A stretch of DNA of 33,170 bases, taken from positions 1 to 33,170 of the forward strand of contig JACRCH010000111.1 of NCBI GenBank assembly GCA_016219115.1. Reading direction: 5' to 3'. This DNA comes from Deltaproteobacteria bacterium (GTDB taxonomy: Bacteria > Desulfobacterota > GWC2-55-46). Shown here one piece after another: positions 8,730 through 17,190 of this stretch; position 1 is the first letter of the stretch, and the number at the start of each line of letters is the position of its first letter. A model generated the notes under the pieces. The model was not told the DNA's origin. It was given only the letters and a program-made list of their open reading frames with translations, and searched no databases. A program made the translations under genes and the position numbers.

Positions 8730-9527
8730 CTACCAGAAGTCTTCGGGAGCAAGGTGGCGGCGTATGCACGCACCGATGTTGGAGATCATGTCCGGCTTGC
8801 TGTTTGTTATGAAGACCTTCTCCTCTATGGAGAAGGTCTCTTCCCGAACCCTTGCCACCGGCAGCCCGCGGCCTTTCAGAAGCCCTTCGAATATCGGTAC
8901 AATCTTGTCCTTCATCCTCAGGGTCGTGTCCTCGAGGAATATCGCAAGCGCGGGCTTGAGCCCCTCGGTCCTCTTTAAAAACGCGGCCACCTCGGCCTCT
9001 TCGATGTTTTTAGGAGGGGAGGACTTCACCTCGACGTACACAAGCTCGCCCTCTACCGAGGCCACGACGTCGTAGTCGCCCCCGGCCTCCACTCCCTTAA
9101 GCCGCACGCCCCAGAGCGCGCTTGAGATGAACTCCCTCTCAAAGATATTAGCCACAAACCACTCAAGCGTATCGCCGAAGCTGAATACCGCCTCGGACTT
9201 GAGGCGGTACCTGCCGGAGCCCAGCGCTTTTATTACCGACCTTTCAAGGAGGAACCCGATGTACCTTTCGACCCACTCCCGGGTCGAATACTTGAGGAGG
9301 TCTTTCGCCTCGAAGGACTTCCTGTTCTTTATCACATCCCTTATGAATATCCGGAAGGAGTACTTCTTGAGCATCTCGTAGAGCTCGTCCTCGAACGGCT
9401 CATCGAGGTCGGGCGGGAAAAAGAGGTACTCGGTCGGGTTTTTGAGGATGACCTCAAAGCCCCGTCTTTTGAGCATGGCGGCGACCTCGTCACCGCCGCC
9501 GTATGGATTCTTCAATGGTCCTCTCAT
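8730..9527 (-). CDS. predicted winged-helix + PD-(D/E)XK nuclease-like protein
   Basis: MRGPLKNPYGGGDEVAAML...; central wHTH-like region; nuclease core pattern E...GGDYDVVASVEGELVYVEVKSS. Start at 9527 preferred over the track start at 9833. Confidence 0.65.
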   Translation of the reverse strand: MRGPLKNPYGGGDEVAAMLKRRGFEVILKNPTEYLFFPPDLDEPFEDELYEMLKKYSFRIFIRDVIKNRKSFEAKDLLKYSTREWVERYIGFLLERSVIKALGSGRYRLKSEAVFSFGDTLEWFVANIFEREFISSALWGVRLKGVEAGGDYDVVASVEGELVYVEVKSSPPKNIEEAEVAAFLKRTEGLKPALAIFLEDTTLRMKDKIVPIFEGLLKGRGLPVARVREETFSIEEKVFITNSKPDMISNIGACIRRHLAPEDFW

Positions 9528-9824
9528 GCGTCCTCCCGGTCTCAAGAGCGAAACTTTAGAGCCTGTCAAAGCAATGGAGATGTCACGGCCGCGTATCCCT
9601 GACAATCGCCCCGCATGGCGGGAGATTCCTCCGCCCCTGGCCCCGCCCGCTACCCGATAAACTCGTAAAAGGCGCTTGCGGCAAGGCATATGCCGATATA
9701 GTAATATAACCGGCGCGGAAATTGAAGCCCCCTGCTGTTTTTCCGCGGGAGGCTTCAAAAAGAGGAGAGGCCGCCTGAGAAAAATCATGGACTCGGGGGA
9801 AAATACTGGTATAATCTTTGACTT

Positions 9825-10661
9825 ATGAGACATCCTAAATCCACGGAAATACCGAAGAGAAGGCTCGGGAAGACCGGGCTCGATGTGTCGATACTCGGCC
9901 TCGGAGGCGAGGGGGTCTTAAGGACCTTCGGCAATGAGAAGGCCGCCGACGAGCTGATAAATACCGCCATAGACGCCGGTATTAACTATCTCGAGTCGGC
10001 CCGCGCCTATGCCGGAAGCGAAAACTACTGCGGGGCGGCCCTCAAGGGCAGGAGGGACAGTATCTATCTGGCGAGCAAATCCCACGCCAGGGACAAGGCC
10101 GGGGCGCTTGGCCACCTGCATGAGACCCTGACGAACATGAAGACCGACCACCTCGATGTCTGGCAGATACACGATGTGAGGACTGAAGACGAGATAGAAG
10201 AGATCTTCAGTCCCACCGGGGCTATCGAGGCTTTCGTGGAGGCTAAAGAGAAGGGAAAGGCAAGGTTCCTGGGCGTCACCGGTCACCACGACCCGGCGGT
10301 CATCAAGAGGTGCCTGGAGCTCTTCGACTTCGATACGGTCCTGATACCCGTAAACCCGGCCGAGCCTGAGTACAAGTGCTTTCTCGAAGAGATCGTACAG
10401 GTGGCGGGGGCCAAGGACGTGGGTGTGGTGGGGATGAAGGCCTTTTTGAGGGGAAGGCTCAACGCCCCTAAGAAGCTGCTCTTCAGCTACGCGCTTTCTC
10501 AGCCCATAGCAACGGCAGTCATCGGGTGTGACACGGTAGAGCAACTCAAGGAGAACATCGAGAGCGCCATAGCGTATACGCCCCTTAAGTACAAGGAGGT
10601 CCAGAGGCTCCACCAGATAGTCGCCCCTTACGCCAAAGACCTCATGTACTACAAGCCCTGA
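9825..10661 (+). CDS. aldo/keto reductase
   Basis: RRLGKTGLDVSILGLGGEG, AIDAGINYLESARAYAGSE, LASKSHARDK, LDVWQIHDV, RFLGVTGHHDPAV, IATAVIGCDTVEQLKENI. Confidence 0.93.
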   Translation: MRHPKSTEIPKRRLGKTGLDVSILGLGGEGVLRTFGNEKAADELINTAIDAGINYLESARAYAGSENYCGAALKGRRDSIYLASKSHARDKAGALGHLHETLTNMKTDHLDVWQIHDVRTEDEIEEIFSPTGAIEAFVEAKEKGKARFLGVTGHHDPAVIKRCLELFDFDTVLIPVNPAEPEYKCFLEEIVQVAGAKDVGVVGMKAFLRGRLNAPKKLLFSYALSQPIATAVIGCDTVEQLKENIESAIAYTPLKYKEVQRLHQIVAPYAKDLMYYKP

Positions 10662-10686
10662 TCCGCGGCAACCTTTAAAAGACGGA

Positions 10687-10721
10687 AGCGGCCGGCGATA
10701 TACCGCCGTCCGCTTTTTTTT
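10687..10721 (+). terminator. Rho-independent terminator after aldo/keto reductase
   Basis: gcggccggcg-atatac-cgccgtccgc stem (one mismatch) followed by tttttttt. Confidence 0.75.
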
Positions 10722-10761
10722 GTATCTTCCATAACCGGATGCGGCCTTAAAAACCGGCCTC

Positions 10762-11289
10762 TTACCGGCGGGCGAAAAGCTTGTTCGTCTCTTCCAGAGC
10801 CTTTCCGTAGTTCACATTGGAGGTCATCTCGGGGACGACTTCCATGTATCTTATGACATTGTCCTTGTCGATGAGGAATATCGCGCGCGCAAGGAGCCTC
10901 AGCTCCTTTATAAGGACCCCGTAGTTGGCGCCGAATTCGGCGTCCCTGTGGTCCGAGTAAGTCCCTATCCTCTCGATCCCGGCTGTAGCGCAGAACCTCC
11001 CGATGGCAAAGGGCAGGTCCATGCTGATATTCAGCACTGCCACCTCTGGAGGAAGCTTCGCCGCCTCTTCGTTGAACCTTCTGGCCTGGGTGTCGCAGAC
11101 CGGGGTGTCGAGAGAGGGGGTGACGCTGATAAGCTTCGCCTTGCCGAGGAAGTCCCTGAGGGCTACGGGCTTTAAGTCCTTGCCGATGACGGTAAATTCC
11201 GGGGCCTTGTTCCCGGTCTTCTGCTCGTTTCCGGTAAGGGTCAGGGGGTTGCCATTGAATGTAACGGCGCCAATTCTGTCCATGTCCAC
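10762..11289 (-). CDS. tpx: thiol peroxidase
   Basis: GAVTFNGNPLTLTG, APEFTVIGKDL, LISVTPSLDTPVCDTQARRFNEEAA, ISMDLPFAIGRFCATAGIE, MTSNVNYGKAL. Confidence 0.95.
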   Translation of the reverse strand: MDMDRIGAVTFNGNPLTLTGNEQKTGNKAPEFTVIGKDLKPVALRDFLGKAKLISVTPSLDTPVCDTQARRFNEEAAKLPPEVAVLNISMDLPFAIGRFCATAGIERIGTYSDHRDAEFGANYGVLIKELRLLARAIFLIDKDNVIRYMEVVPEMTSNVNYGKALEETNKLFARR

Positions 11290-11538
11290 CTCTCTTTTCT
11301 TTATGGTTTTTTAAACCGACATATATTGATATTAAATCATGACGATACTCCGTCTTTAATCCTTGAAAAGGTTTTATTGATAAAAGGTTATCATATAGTG
11401 CGGAGTTGTCAAATCCAGGCGCGCTTTTTCCGGTATGCTTTAAAAACCCTGTGCTTTAAAGCATTTATGTAAATGAACCCTCCCTGGGCTTAAAACCCCC
11501 AGGGTTTTCAGAACGTTAAAAAAATAATATCCTTAAAA

Positions 11539-11576
11539 GTACGAAAGGGGATGGCGGTTGACCCCCCTTTGCGTAC
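11539..11576. other. imperfect inverted repeat / hairpin in tpx-rhomboid intergenic region
   Basis: gtacgaaagggg (11539-11550) versus cccctttgcgtac (11564-11576), single bulge. Confidence 0.45.
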
Positions 11577-11665
11577 AGGCAGGCGGTCTCTTAAGATAAT
11601 GCTTAAAACCCGATAATATGCTATCCTTGATGAAGCCTGAAAAATCCCTTTAACGGTCTTTACGG

Positions 11666-12328
11666 ATGATACCTCTTAAAGACGACGTCCCCTCATATAC
11701 CTTCCCATATGTAACTATCTCGATAATAATAATAAATATAGTCGTCTTCATCTACCAGATGACACTCGGCACGAGCGGCACGGAGAACTTTATCTACAGG
11801 ACGGCGGCGATTCCCTATGAGATAACGCATCTGGTAGATATAAAGCCGCGCTCGGTCGTTCCCCCGCCGTTTACCCTCTTTACGGCGATGTTCGTCCACG
11901 GCGGGCTCTTGCATCTGGCCGGGAACATGCTCTTTCTATGGATATTCGGCGACAACGTCGAGGACACTCTCGGGCACTTCAGGTTCGTTCTCTTTTATCT
12001 CGCCTCCGGCGTCATAGCGAGCCTCGCGCACATAGCGATGGAGCCATCTTCGACGCTGCCGATGATAGGCGCAAGCGGAGCGATAGCCGGGGTGCTGGGG
12101 GCGTATTTTATCCTTTTTCCGAGGGCGAAGATCCTGACGCTCGTCTTTCTGCTCTTTTTCGTAACTGTCGCGAGGATACCGGCTGTAGTCTTTTTAGGCA
12201 TCTGGTTCCTATTTCAGCTCTTAAGCTCCGGCTCCGGCGGAGGGATAGCCTGGTACGCCCACATAGGGGGCTTTGTGGCCGGGGCCGTGGCTATAATAAT
12301 ACTGAGACCTAAAAAGACAAGGGCATAG
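11666..12328 (+). CDS. rhomboid-family intramembrane serine protease
   Basis: HGGLLHLAGNMLFLWIFGDNVED, catalytic GASGAIAGVLGAYF, YAHIGGFVAGA His motif. Confidence 0.93.
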   Translation: MIPLKDDVPSYTFPYVTISIIIINIVVFIYQMTLGTSGTENFIYRTAAIPYEITHLVDIKPRSVVPPPFTLFTAMFVHGGLLHLAGNMLFLWIFGDNVEDTLGHFRFVLFYLASGVIASLAHIAMEPSSTLPMIGASGAIAGVLGAYFILFPRAKILTLVFLLFFVTVARIPAVVFLGIWFLFQLLSSGSGGGIAWYAHIGGFVAGAVAIIILRPKKTRA

Positions 12329-12360
12329 CCCGTACATCACGCATAAAAGCGGAGGCTAAA

Positions 12361-13518
12361 ATGTTCCATATCTCAGACCCGAAGGATATAAAAAACGGCA
12401 GGGTCACGGATGTTTATTTCGCGCGCACCCTGGAGATACTCAAGAAAAAGGGGATAGACAAAAGGGTCAGGGCCGAGTTCTTCGCCAAGACCCTTCCGGC
12501 GGAGTGGAAGTGGGCGGCCCTGGCCGGGATCGAAGAGGTGGCGCACCTGATGGAAGGCAAAGAGGTCAACATCAGGGCCTTCAGGGAGGGCGAAGTATTC
12601 ATGCCCTGGGAGCCGGTGATGGAGATAGAGGGGATGTACACCGGGTTCTGTGTCTTTGAGACGGCCCTGCTGGGCCTTATATGCCAGGCTTCGGGGATAG
12701 CGACAAAGGCCGCCCGCATAAGGCTTGCCGCAGGGGACCGGTTGGTCGCGAGCTTCGGCGCCCGGCGGATGCACCCTGCACTGGCCCCGATGATAGAGCG
12801 CTCCGCCTACATCGGAGGGTGCGACGGAGTGGCCGTCATCGTCAGCGCGGAGCTTCTGGAGACAGACCCCATGGGCACGATGCCGCATGCCCTGATACTC
12901 GTCCTCGGCGATACCGTTGAGGCGGTAAAGGCGTTCGACGAGGTGGTAGACAAAAAGGTCAGGAGAGTGGCCCTGATAGATACCTTCAACGACGAGAAGT
13001 TCGAGGCGATAAGGGTGGCCGAGGCCATGAAGGGGAAGCTCTACGCCGTGAGGCTCGACACCCCTTCCTCGAGGAGGGGGAATTTCTACCGGATATTCGA
13101 GGAGGTGAGGTGGGAGCTTGATCTGCGCGGTTTCAAGGACGTGAAGCTCTTCGCAAGCGGCGGGCTCGATGAGAAAGAGGTGATGGAGTTGAAGCCCGTG
13201 GTCGACGCCTTCGGAGTAGGCACATCCATCAGCGACGCCCCGGTGGTGGACTTCGCCATGGACATAATGGAGATAGACGGAGTGCCGCTGGCCAAGAGGG
13301 GCAAGTGGTCGGGAGCCAAAGACGTCCTCAAGTGCGGGAGCTGCTCCAACCGCAGGATTGTCCCGTTGGGGTCTGAAGTCGAGAGGTGCGCCTGCGGTGG
13401 AGAGTTCGGCAGCCTCTTTGTCCCGCTTATCTCCGGCGGCAAGGTCACCGCGAAGCTGCCCAAACCGGGTGAAATAAAGGAATTTCTCTCGAAAAGGCTT
13501 AAGGGGCTTGAGCTTTAA
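12361..13518 (+). CDS. nicotinate phosphoribosyltransferase-like protein with C-terminal zinc ribbon
   Basis: VTDVYFARTLEIL, SFGARRMHPALAPMIERSAYIGGCDGV, GTMPHAL, LIDTFNDEKFEA, VRLDTPSSRRGN, FASGGLDEKEV, FGVGTSISDAP; C-terminal CGSC..CACG. Confidence 0.88.
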   Translation: MFHISDPKDIKNGRVTDVYFARTLEILKKKGIDKRVRAEFFAKTLPAEWKWAALAGIEEVAHLMEGKEVNIRAFREGEVFMPWEPVMEIEGMYTGFCVFETALLGLICQASGIATKAARIRLAAGDRLVASFGARRMHPALAPMIERSAYIGGCDGVAVIVSAELLETDPMGTMPHALILVLGDTVEAVKAFDEVVDKKVRRVALIDTFNDEKFEAIRVAEAMKGKLYAVRLDTPSSRRGNFYRIFEEVRWELDLRGFKDVKLFASGGLDEKEVMELKPVVDAFGVGTSISDAPVVDFAMDIMEIDGVPLAKRGKWSGAKDVLKCGSCSNRRIVPLGSEVERCACGGEFGSLFVPLISGGKVTAKLPKPGEIKEFLSKRLKGLEL

Positions 13519-13730
13519 GCTGAAATAGCCTTGCGGGACAATACCTTCCATTGTTGACCTTTGGGCCTCTTTATGGTAAAAAAACCTTTAAGAAATGAAG
13601 GGTTTTTGCCGATTATCCTTGTGAAGGAGAACAGAGGGATGCTCCTACGCAAGACAACAAGAGTTCTACTCTTCTTCCCTGACTTACATTCCCCGGAGCT
13701 TTGCGACTCAGCCCCAGACCCATAACCCCG

Positions 13731-15194
13731 ATGAATACCGAAAAGACAAAAACAGAGAGCAACTGGGCGCTTGAGTACCTCAAGTCCAGAAGGGCCTATG
13801 TCCGTGAATCCTACGAGAAGATCGCCCCTGTCAGGGAAAAATGGATCAAGAAAAATAGGTACTTCTACAATAAGCTCTCATCCTTCCTGAAGTTCATAAT
13901 AGAGCCGGGCAAAAGGGTGCTTCTCTTCAGGTCCGAGCTGGGCCAGATACTTGAGAACGTGGAGCCTTCAACGGGCGTGGGGGTAGAGGTCTGCCAGAAG
14001 ATGGTGGCGATGGCCAAAGAAAAGCGCCCGCAGTTCAGGTTCGAGTGCGCCGACCCTGAGTCATACTCGGACCCGGAAAAGTACGACTATGTGATCTTTT
14101 ACTCCCTCGGTGACATCATAGACATAGAAAAAGCGTTCCTGAACGCCCGTAACTTCTCTACCCCATCTACGCGCCTCATAGTCATAAACTACAACTACCT
14201 GTGGCGGCCCTTGAATGTGCTCGCCGAGAAGATCGGCTGGAAGGTCCCCCAGCCCACCCAGAACTGGCTCAATATCCCGGTCATCGAGAACATGCTCCAC
14301 CTGGCAGGCTACGAGGTGATAAAACAGTACCACCAGATACTCTTCCCTGTCGGCATCCCGGCGGTCTCGTGGTTCATGAACGGTGTCGTGGCGAGGCTGC
14401 CGTTCATAAAGAACCTCTGCTTTATCCAGATACTCGTTGCCGGGGAGATGACGAAAAAGCCCGAGGGCAAGGACTACGCGGTATCCGTGATAATCCCGTG
14501 CAAGAACGAGTTGGGCAATGTCGAGGGGGCGGTGGAGAGGATGCCCGGGATGGGCGCCGGTGTCGAGATAATATTCTGCGACGACAAGAGCACTGACGGA
14601 ACGGCCGACGAAGTAAGGCGCATGATGAAGAAGTACCCCGAAAAAAATATCCGGCTCGTCAACGGCCCCGGCATCTGCAAGGCAAAAAACGTCTGGACCG
14701 GCTTTGAGGCGGCCACCGGCGACATACTCATGATACTGGACGCCGACCTGACGGTAATACCAGAGGAGCTCCCGTACTTTTACGACGCGATAGCCGATGG
14801 CAGGGGCGAGTTCATAAACGGCTCCAGGATGATATACCCGATGCAGAAAGAGGCCATGCGGGCTCTTAACATCATAGGCAACAAGTTCTTCGGTCTCTCC
14901 TTCTCTTATCTTTTGGGGCAGAGGCTCACCGATACCCTCTGCGGCACAAAGGTCCTGTGGAGAAGGGACTGGCCCCGGGTAAAGGGGCTTCTTGGCTCAT
15001 GGGGGATAGAGGACAGGTGGGGTGATTACGAGCTCATATTCGGGGCGGCCAAGCTCCACTTGAAGATCGTCGAGGTGCCTGTGCATTACCTGGAGAGGGT
15101 CTACGGCGAGACCAAGATGACAAAGAGGCTCACGAACGGGCTTGTAATGCTCAGGATGTGCGTGGCCGCGTTTAAAAAGTTCAAATTCGTCTGA
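13731..15194 (+). CDS. N-terminal methyltransferase-like domain fused to GT2 family glycosyltransferase
   Basis: N-terminal class I MTase-like (KRVLLFRSELGQILENVEPSTGVGVEVCQKMVAMAKEKRPQFRFECADPES), C-terminal GT2 VSVIIPCKNELGNVEGAVERMP, FCDDKSTDGTADEV, GDILMILDADLTV. ATG at 13731 preferred. Confidence 0.85.
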   Translation: MNTEKTKTESNWALEYLKSRRAYVRESYEKIAPVREKWIKKNRYFYNKLSSFLKFIIEPGKRVLLFRSELGQILENVEPSTGVGVEVCQKMVAMAKEKRPQFRFECADPESYSDPEKYDYVIFYSLGDIIDIEKAFLNARNFSTPSTRLIVINYNYLWRPLNVLAEKIGWKVPQPTQNWLNIPVIENMLHLAGYEVIKQYHQILFPVGIPAVSWFMNGVVARLPFIKNLCFIQILVAGEMTKKPEGKDYAVSVIIPCKNELGNVEGAVERMPGMGAGVEIIFCDDKSTDGTADEVRRMMKKYPEKNIRLVNGPGICKAKNVWTGFEAATGDILMILDADLTVIPEELPYFYDAIADGRGEFINGSRMIYPMQKEAMRALNIIGNKFFGLSFSYLLGQRLTDTLCGTKVLWRRDWPRVKGLLGSWGIEDRWGDYELIFGAAKLHLKIVEVPVHYLERVYGETKMTKRLTNGLVMLRMCVAAFKKFKFV

Positions 15195-15270
15195 TCGCCG
15201 CCCAAACGCCAGGAACCAATATCCCCTCTTGAAAAATCGGTACAACGGGTATTGAACTCGCGAGCCGTCT

Positions 15271-15490
15271 TTTTAATCACAAAATTCCCTGTAGCTTGCT
15301 AGCAGGGAATTTCCTTGTAAAAATCCTCCCCCTCGATGGGGGAGGGTAGGGTGGGGGTGACAACAGGTTTTCACCCTCCCCGCTTCCCGTTGCATCGGAA
15401 GAGCGCAACGGGAGCCCAGCCCTCGCAATCAAGGGAGGGGAGGATTAAGGAGATACCCCGATAGCCTTGCTATCGGGGTGGTTCATAGGA
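15271..15490 (+). repeat. dispersed structured repeat, copy A2 (with extra internal hairpin)
   Basis: Matches A1 at 3819-3985 along its length; extra insert around 15381-15430 contains tcccgttgc...gcaacggga; terminal accccgatag-ccttg-ctatcggggtggttca hairpin. Confidence 0.88.
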
Positions 15491-15501
15491 CAGGTTCTTT
15501 T

Positions 15502-16349
15502 ATGCCAGACCGCAAAAAAAAGGAGAACCCGGCAAAGCCGCTTGAGCTTGTACTCGGGGCAGCGCTATTGATTGTCTGGTGCGCCGGGTCTGCGGAAAGC
15601 TTCAAGGCCGAGGCCCTGGCCCTGAAGGTCATCCCGGAGGCCGTAAGGCTCACCTACGAAGAGAAAAAGTCCCTTATGGACGGCCATATCTACAGGCTTT
15701 CCCAGGAGGCTTCGTCGGTGATCCCCTCCGGCTCAAGGGTCTATCTGTTCACCCCGACGGCGGCGGAAAACGCCTCGTATTATTTCCTGAAGTCACGCTA
15801 CTACCTCTATCCGCGGAAAGTCATAGACGGCGGCTCAACCGAGTTGAGGACGAAAGAGCTTCTGGAATGCGACTATCTGGTCGTCTATATCCCAAGGATG
15901 GCCGCATACGGCGGGGCCGTGGTTCGTCTATAAAACGGCCGTGCACATACCGCAGGAGAACAGAGGTGAGCTGACGCTTGCCAACGCCATGGCGCACCGT
16001 GACCTTATCCCTGAGATACTCAGGGGCTTCTACAGGGTGATGTTCATAAATATCCGGGCCTTTAACTTCACATGGTATCTGTACCCGCTGACGGCGGTCT
16101 TAAACCGGCGTTGCTTTTTCTCGAAGCCTTTGATATTTTTAAATATTATGCTTGCCGCCCAATTCGCGGTCTATATCCTGGTCTACGTAACGTCGTCTAT
16201 CGACCTCCGTCGAACGTGTCGTCATGCACCTGGTCCCCTTCGCGATGTTTATCTCGGCCGTGAACCTCGGCGGTTTTCTCAGCCGCACGGCCGAAACGCG
16301 TAGCGCCCCAAGCCTCAAGGGGGCCGGCTCCAACGCCGGGGAAGCTTAA
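15502..16349 (+). pseudogene. decayed membrane protein / glycosyltransferase-like gene in three reading frames
   Basis: Frame 1 (15502-15933) ends at a stop; frame 2 resumes upstream of 15941 as PWFVYKTAVHIPQENRGEL...VYVTSSID; frame 3 resumes near 16203 as TSVERVVMHLVPFAMFISAVNLGGFLSRTAETR to stop at 16349. Confidence 0.65.
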
Positions 16350-16444
16350 GGCCTCCGGGCAGTCAGCTCCGGGACGCCGACAGGCGGGTCCACCAAAAAC
16401 GGCACGAAAAGCTTCGGCTGATTAAGCGCTCCGGAAGAGAAGAT

Positions 16445-17182
16445 ATGTCAAAAGAGATACTCGACAGCCACAGAAGGATATGGGAGAAGAAAAAGGTCAC
16501 GAAGTATCTTTATACGAAGTGGTATAAGGATATCGGGCGGGAGCTGGCGGGTAAGGCCCCGGTGGTGGAGCTCGGAGCCGGCACCGGGAACTTCAAGGAG
16601 TTCATGCCGTCCGTGATATCGACCGACCTGGTCTTCTGCGAGTGGCTCGACTGCGTTCACGACGCGATGGCGCTTCCTTACAGGGACTCCTCCGTAGGGA
16701 GCTTTCTCCTGATAGACGCCATCCACCATGTCAAGAACCCCGCCGTTACGATAAAAGAGATGGTGCGCTGCCTCAAGCCGGGCGGGAGGATCGTGATACT
16801 CGATGTCTTCATCTCCCCGTTCTCATACCTCTACTATAATTTTTTGCACAAGGAGGATGTGGACCTCGCGGCGGATGTCTTCGGGGAGGCCGCAGACGCA
16901 AAGGAGAAGGCCCCGTTCGAGTCGAACCAGGCCGTGGCCACGCTCCTTTTTTTCAGGCGCTTCGGGGAATTCCGGTCGAGGTACCCTGACTTGAGGGTCG
17001 TAAAGAAAGAGGCGAGAGAGTTTCTCCTGTATCCTTTGAGCGGCGGGTTCGAGGGCAGGCAGCTCGTCCCGTACTTCTCGATAAGACTCTTCGAGTCCAT
17101 AGACAGGCTCGCGTTAAGATTGCTCGGCGACAGGATAGCCGCAAGATGCCTTGTCGTCCTTGAAAAAATCCCGGGTGGGTAG
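16445..17182 (+). CDS. class I SAM-dependent methyltransferase
   Basis: PVVELGAGTGNFKEFMP, LVFCEWLDCVHDAMALPYRDSSVGSFLLIDAIHHVKNPAVTIKEMVRCLKPGGRIVILD. Confidence 0.9.
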   Translation: MSKEILDSHRRIWEKKKVTKYLYTKWYKDIGRELAGKAPVVELGAGTGNFKEFMPSVISTDLVFCEWLDCVHDAMALPYRDSSVGSFLLIDAIHHVKNPAVTIKEMVRCLKPGGRIVILDVFISPFSYLYYNFLHKEDVDLAADVFGEAADAKEKAPFESNQAVATLLFFRRFGEFRSRYPDLRVVKKEAREFLLYPLSGGFEGRQLVPYFSIRLFESIDRLALRLLGDRIAARCLVVLEKIPGG

Positions 17183-17190
17183 AAAAGAAG

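Noticed and set aside
9528-9833. N-terminal extension of the nuclease-like ORF
   Set aside because: Sequence upstream of the 9527 start has no domain character and overlaps the divergent aldo/keto reductase start; treated as intergenic.
12373-13551. 392-aa antisense ORF opposite the NAPRT-like gene
   Set aside because: Low-complexity His/Pro/Arg/Leu-rich shadow translation of a clear + strand enzyme; typical of GC-rich DNA.
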